Origin: Pseudoalteromonas viridis
GTDB lineage: Bacteria > Pseudomonadota > Gammaproteobacteria > Enterobacterales > Alteromonadaceae
DNA: 64,000 nucleotides
Direction of reading: 5' to 3'
Assembly (NCBI RefSeq): GCF_017742995.1
Contig: NZ_CP072425.1
Span: 1,798,001 to 1,862,000 of the forward strand
Shown here: positions 63,055 through 64,000 of the stretch, one piece after another
Position numbering within the stretch: position 1 is the stretch's first letter
How the letters are laid out: each line of letters opens with the position of its first letter
Notes under the pieces: generated by a model
Database searches by the model: none
Seen by the model: the letters and a program-made list of their open reading frames with translations, nothing else
Told to the model about the DNA's origin: nothing
Position numbers and translations under genes: made by a program

Positions 63055-64000
63055 ATGTCTACAGGAACTCAGATGAAAGGTCATCGCCGTCGGGCGTGGC
63101 TGAGCGGGATGTTTACCGCTGCTGCGCTCTGTGCAACGTCGATGAGCTGGGCGGCACAAAGCATCGACTGGAGCAAGGCGGCAAAATCCAGTGATATCCA
63201 CCTGAGCGAGCAGCAAAGTGAGGCGATTAAATCAAAAGATTTGACTGCTGCACTGGTCTGGCATGGCGCCAGTCCTTGGGTTGCCGCGGTATCGCGCGGG
63301 GCACGTGCCGAATTCGAAAAGTTAGGCATTAAAGTGGTGGCAGCAACCGATGCTCAGTTCGACCCCGCCAAGCAAGTGGCCGATCTGGAAAACATCGCGG
63401 CACTGAACCCGGATATTATTTTGTCTTTGAGTGTTGATGGTGTCAGCACTAAGCAAAGTTATGCCAGGGCGATAGAGCGGGGCGCCAAACTGGTATTGCT
63501 CAGCAACCCCATTCCTGGTTTTGAGCAGGGCAAAGACTTTGTCGGCATCGTCACTGATGACATGTTTGGCATGGGCAAGGCGGCCGCCGACCTGACGGCG
63601 GATGCGCTGGGTAGCAAAGGTAAGATAGGCATGATCTATCACGATGCCAGCTACTTTATCACCAATAATCGCGATAACGCGTTTCGTAAAGGGCTAAAAG
63701 CCTACCCTGAACTGGATGTGATCATCGAAAAGGGCTTTATCAAGGAGCACGAGACCAGCAATGTGGCAGCGGCCATGGTGTTACAGCATCCGGAGCTTGA
63801 AGCCATCTATGTGTCCTGGGATGCTGCCGCTGAGGGTGTGGTAGAAGCGCTGCGCTCGCTGGGCCGACGCGATATTAAAGTGATCACCCATGATCTGGGC
63901 GTTAATAACCTGCTGGATATGGCCATGGGAGGCAACGTCTATGGCACCATTTCAGATCGTCCGTTTGATATTGGGCAAACCATGGCGCGGCTGGGGGCGG
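63055..64000 (+). CDS. Sugar ABC transporter periplasmic binding protein (partial, continues beyond window)
   Basis: 315 codons from ATG 63055 (AGGA eight bases upstream) with no stop before the window end. The N-terminus MSTGTQMKGHRRRAWLSGMF starts a signal peptide cut near residue 36 (SWA then AQS). The mature protein has the type I periplasmic-binding fold of the ribose/galactose family: LTAALVWHGASPWVAAVSRG, NPDIILSLSVDGVSTKQ, KIGMIYHDASYF and YVSWDAAAEGVVEALRSLG. The permease and ATPase genes would be expected downstream. It is divergent from the ROK repressor. Confidence 0.88.
   Translation, partial: MSTGTQMKGHRRRAWLSGMFTAAALCATSMSWAAQSIDWSKAAKSSDIHLSEQQSEAIKSKDLTAALVWHGASPWVAAVSRGARAEFEKLGIKVVAATDAQFDPAKQVADLENIAALNPDIILSLSVDGVSTKQSYARAIERGAKLVLLSNPIPGFEQGKDFVGIVTDDMFGMGKAAADLTADALGSKGKIGMIYHDASYFITNNRDNAFRKGLKAYPELDVIIEKGFIKEHETSNVAAAMVLQHPELEAIYVSWDAAAEGVVEALRSLGRRDIKVITHDLGVNNLLDMAMGGNVYGTISDRPFDIGQTMARLGA

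Overview
The window looks like chromosomal DNA from a marine gammaproteobacterium of the order Alteromonadales, most probably a Pseudoalteromonas species of the rubra/luteoviolacea/piscicida kind. This is inferred from gene order and protein character, not from a database match. The long core blocks (mlaFEDCB-ibaG-murA, degS/degQ-zapG-zapE-rplM-rpsI-petABC-sspAB, dolP-diaA-yraN-lpoA/rsmI-rnpB) keep the order usual in this class. No tRNA, rRNA operon, CRISPR array, prophage or complete insertion sequence was seen.

Layout. 1-4 kb: end of the Mla phospholipid transport operon, then ibaG and murA. 4-9.6 kb: convergent degS and degQ proteases, zapG, the division ATPase zapE, and the L13/S9 operon with a structured leader. 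10-14 kb: cytochrome bc1 (petABC) and sspAB. 14-18.8 kb: dolP, diaA, yraN and lpoA leftward, rsmI and RNase P RNA rightward. 18.8-19.2 kb: a 160-bp inverted-repeat element. 19.2-21.3 kb: a CadC-like membrane regulator with a propeller.

21.5-27 kb is the most unusual part. It holds an NDP-sugar dehydratase/epimerase, a small exported protein with a polyproline tail, a 934-residue fusion (family 2 glycosyltransferase, PqqD-like domain, probable decayed HprK-like domain, prolyl 4-hydroxylase), and a glycosyltransferase of the family that adds GlcNAc to hydroxyproline of Skp1 in Dictyostelium. I propose a bacterial proline hydroxylation and glycosylation system. 27.3-36.2 kb is accessory: two paralogous propeller proteins, a membrane protein/XRE pair, small secreted proteins, a sortilin-like surface protein with an Asp-rich repeat linker, a monooxygenase/DUF2798 pair and a LysR regulator.

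36.3-40.7 kb: a TonB-like periplasmic protein, a chemoreceptor, a small membrane protein and mutM. 40.7-49.6 kb: an M20 peptidase divergent from two ATP-grasp ligases and a cytosolic-looking M14 carboxypeptidase, followed by a Na+/H+ antiporter with a cyclic-nucleotide-binding-like tail. At 49.7 kb lies a 57-codon orphan Gly-Gly leader peptide with a Cys-rich core. 50-52.6 kb: an ABC transporter with a His-rich loop and a DUF3299 protein, probably for zinc. 52.8 kb: purC. 54-58.4 kb: an operon of a cupredoxin, a GGDEF-EAL protein, a DUF3034 protein and a truncated-haemoglobin lipoprotein, suggesting redox or gas control of c-di-GMP. 58.4-60.6 kb: an AT-richer segment with a methyltransferase-like gene remnant, a heptosyltransferase-like gene and an outer-membrane barrel. 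The window ends with sseA, a ROK repressor and the start of a divergent sugar-binding protein gene.
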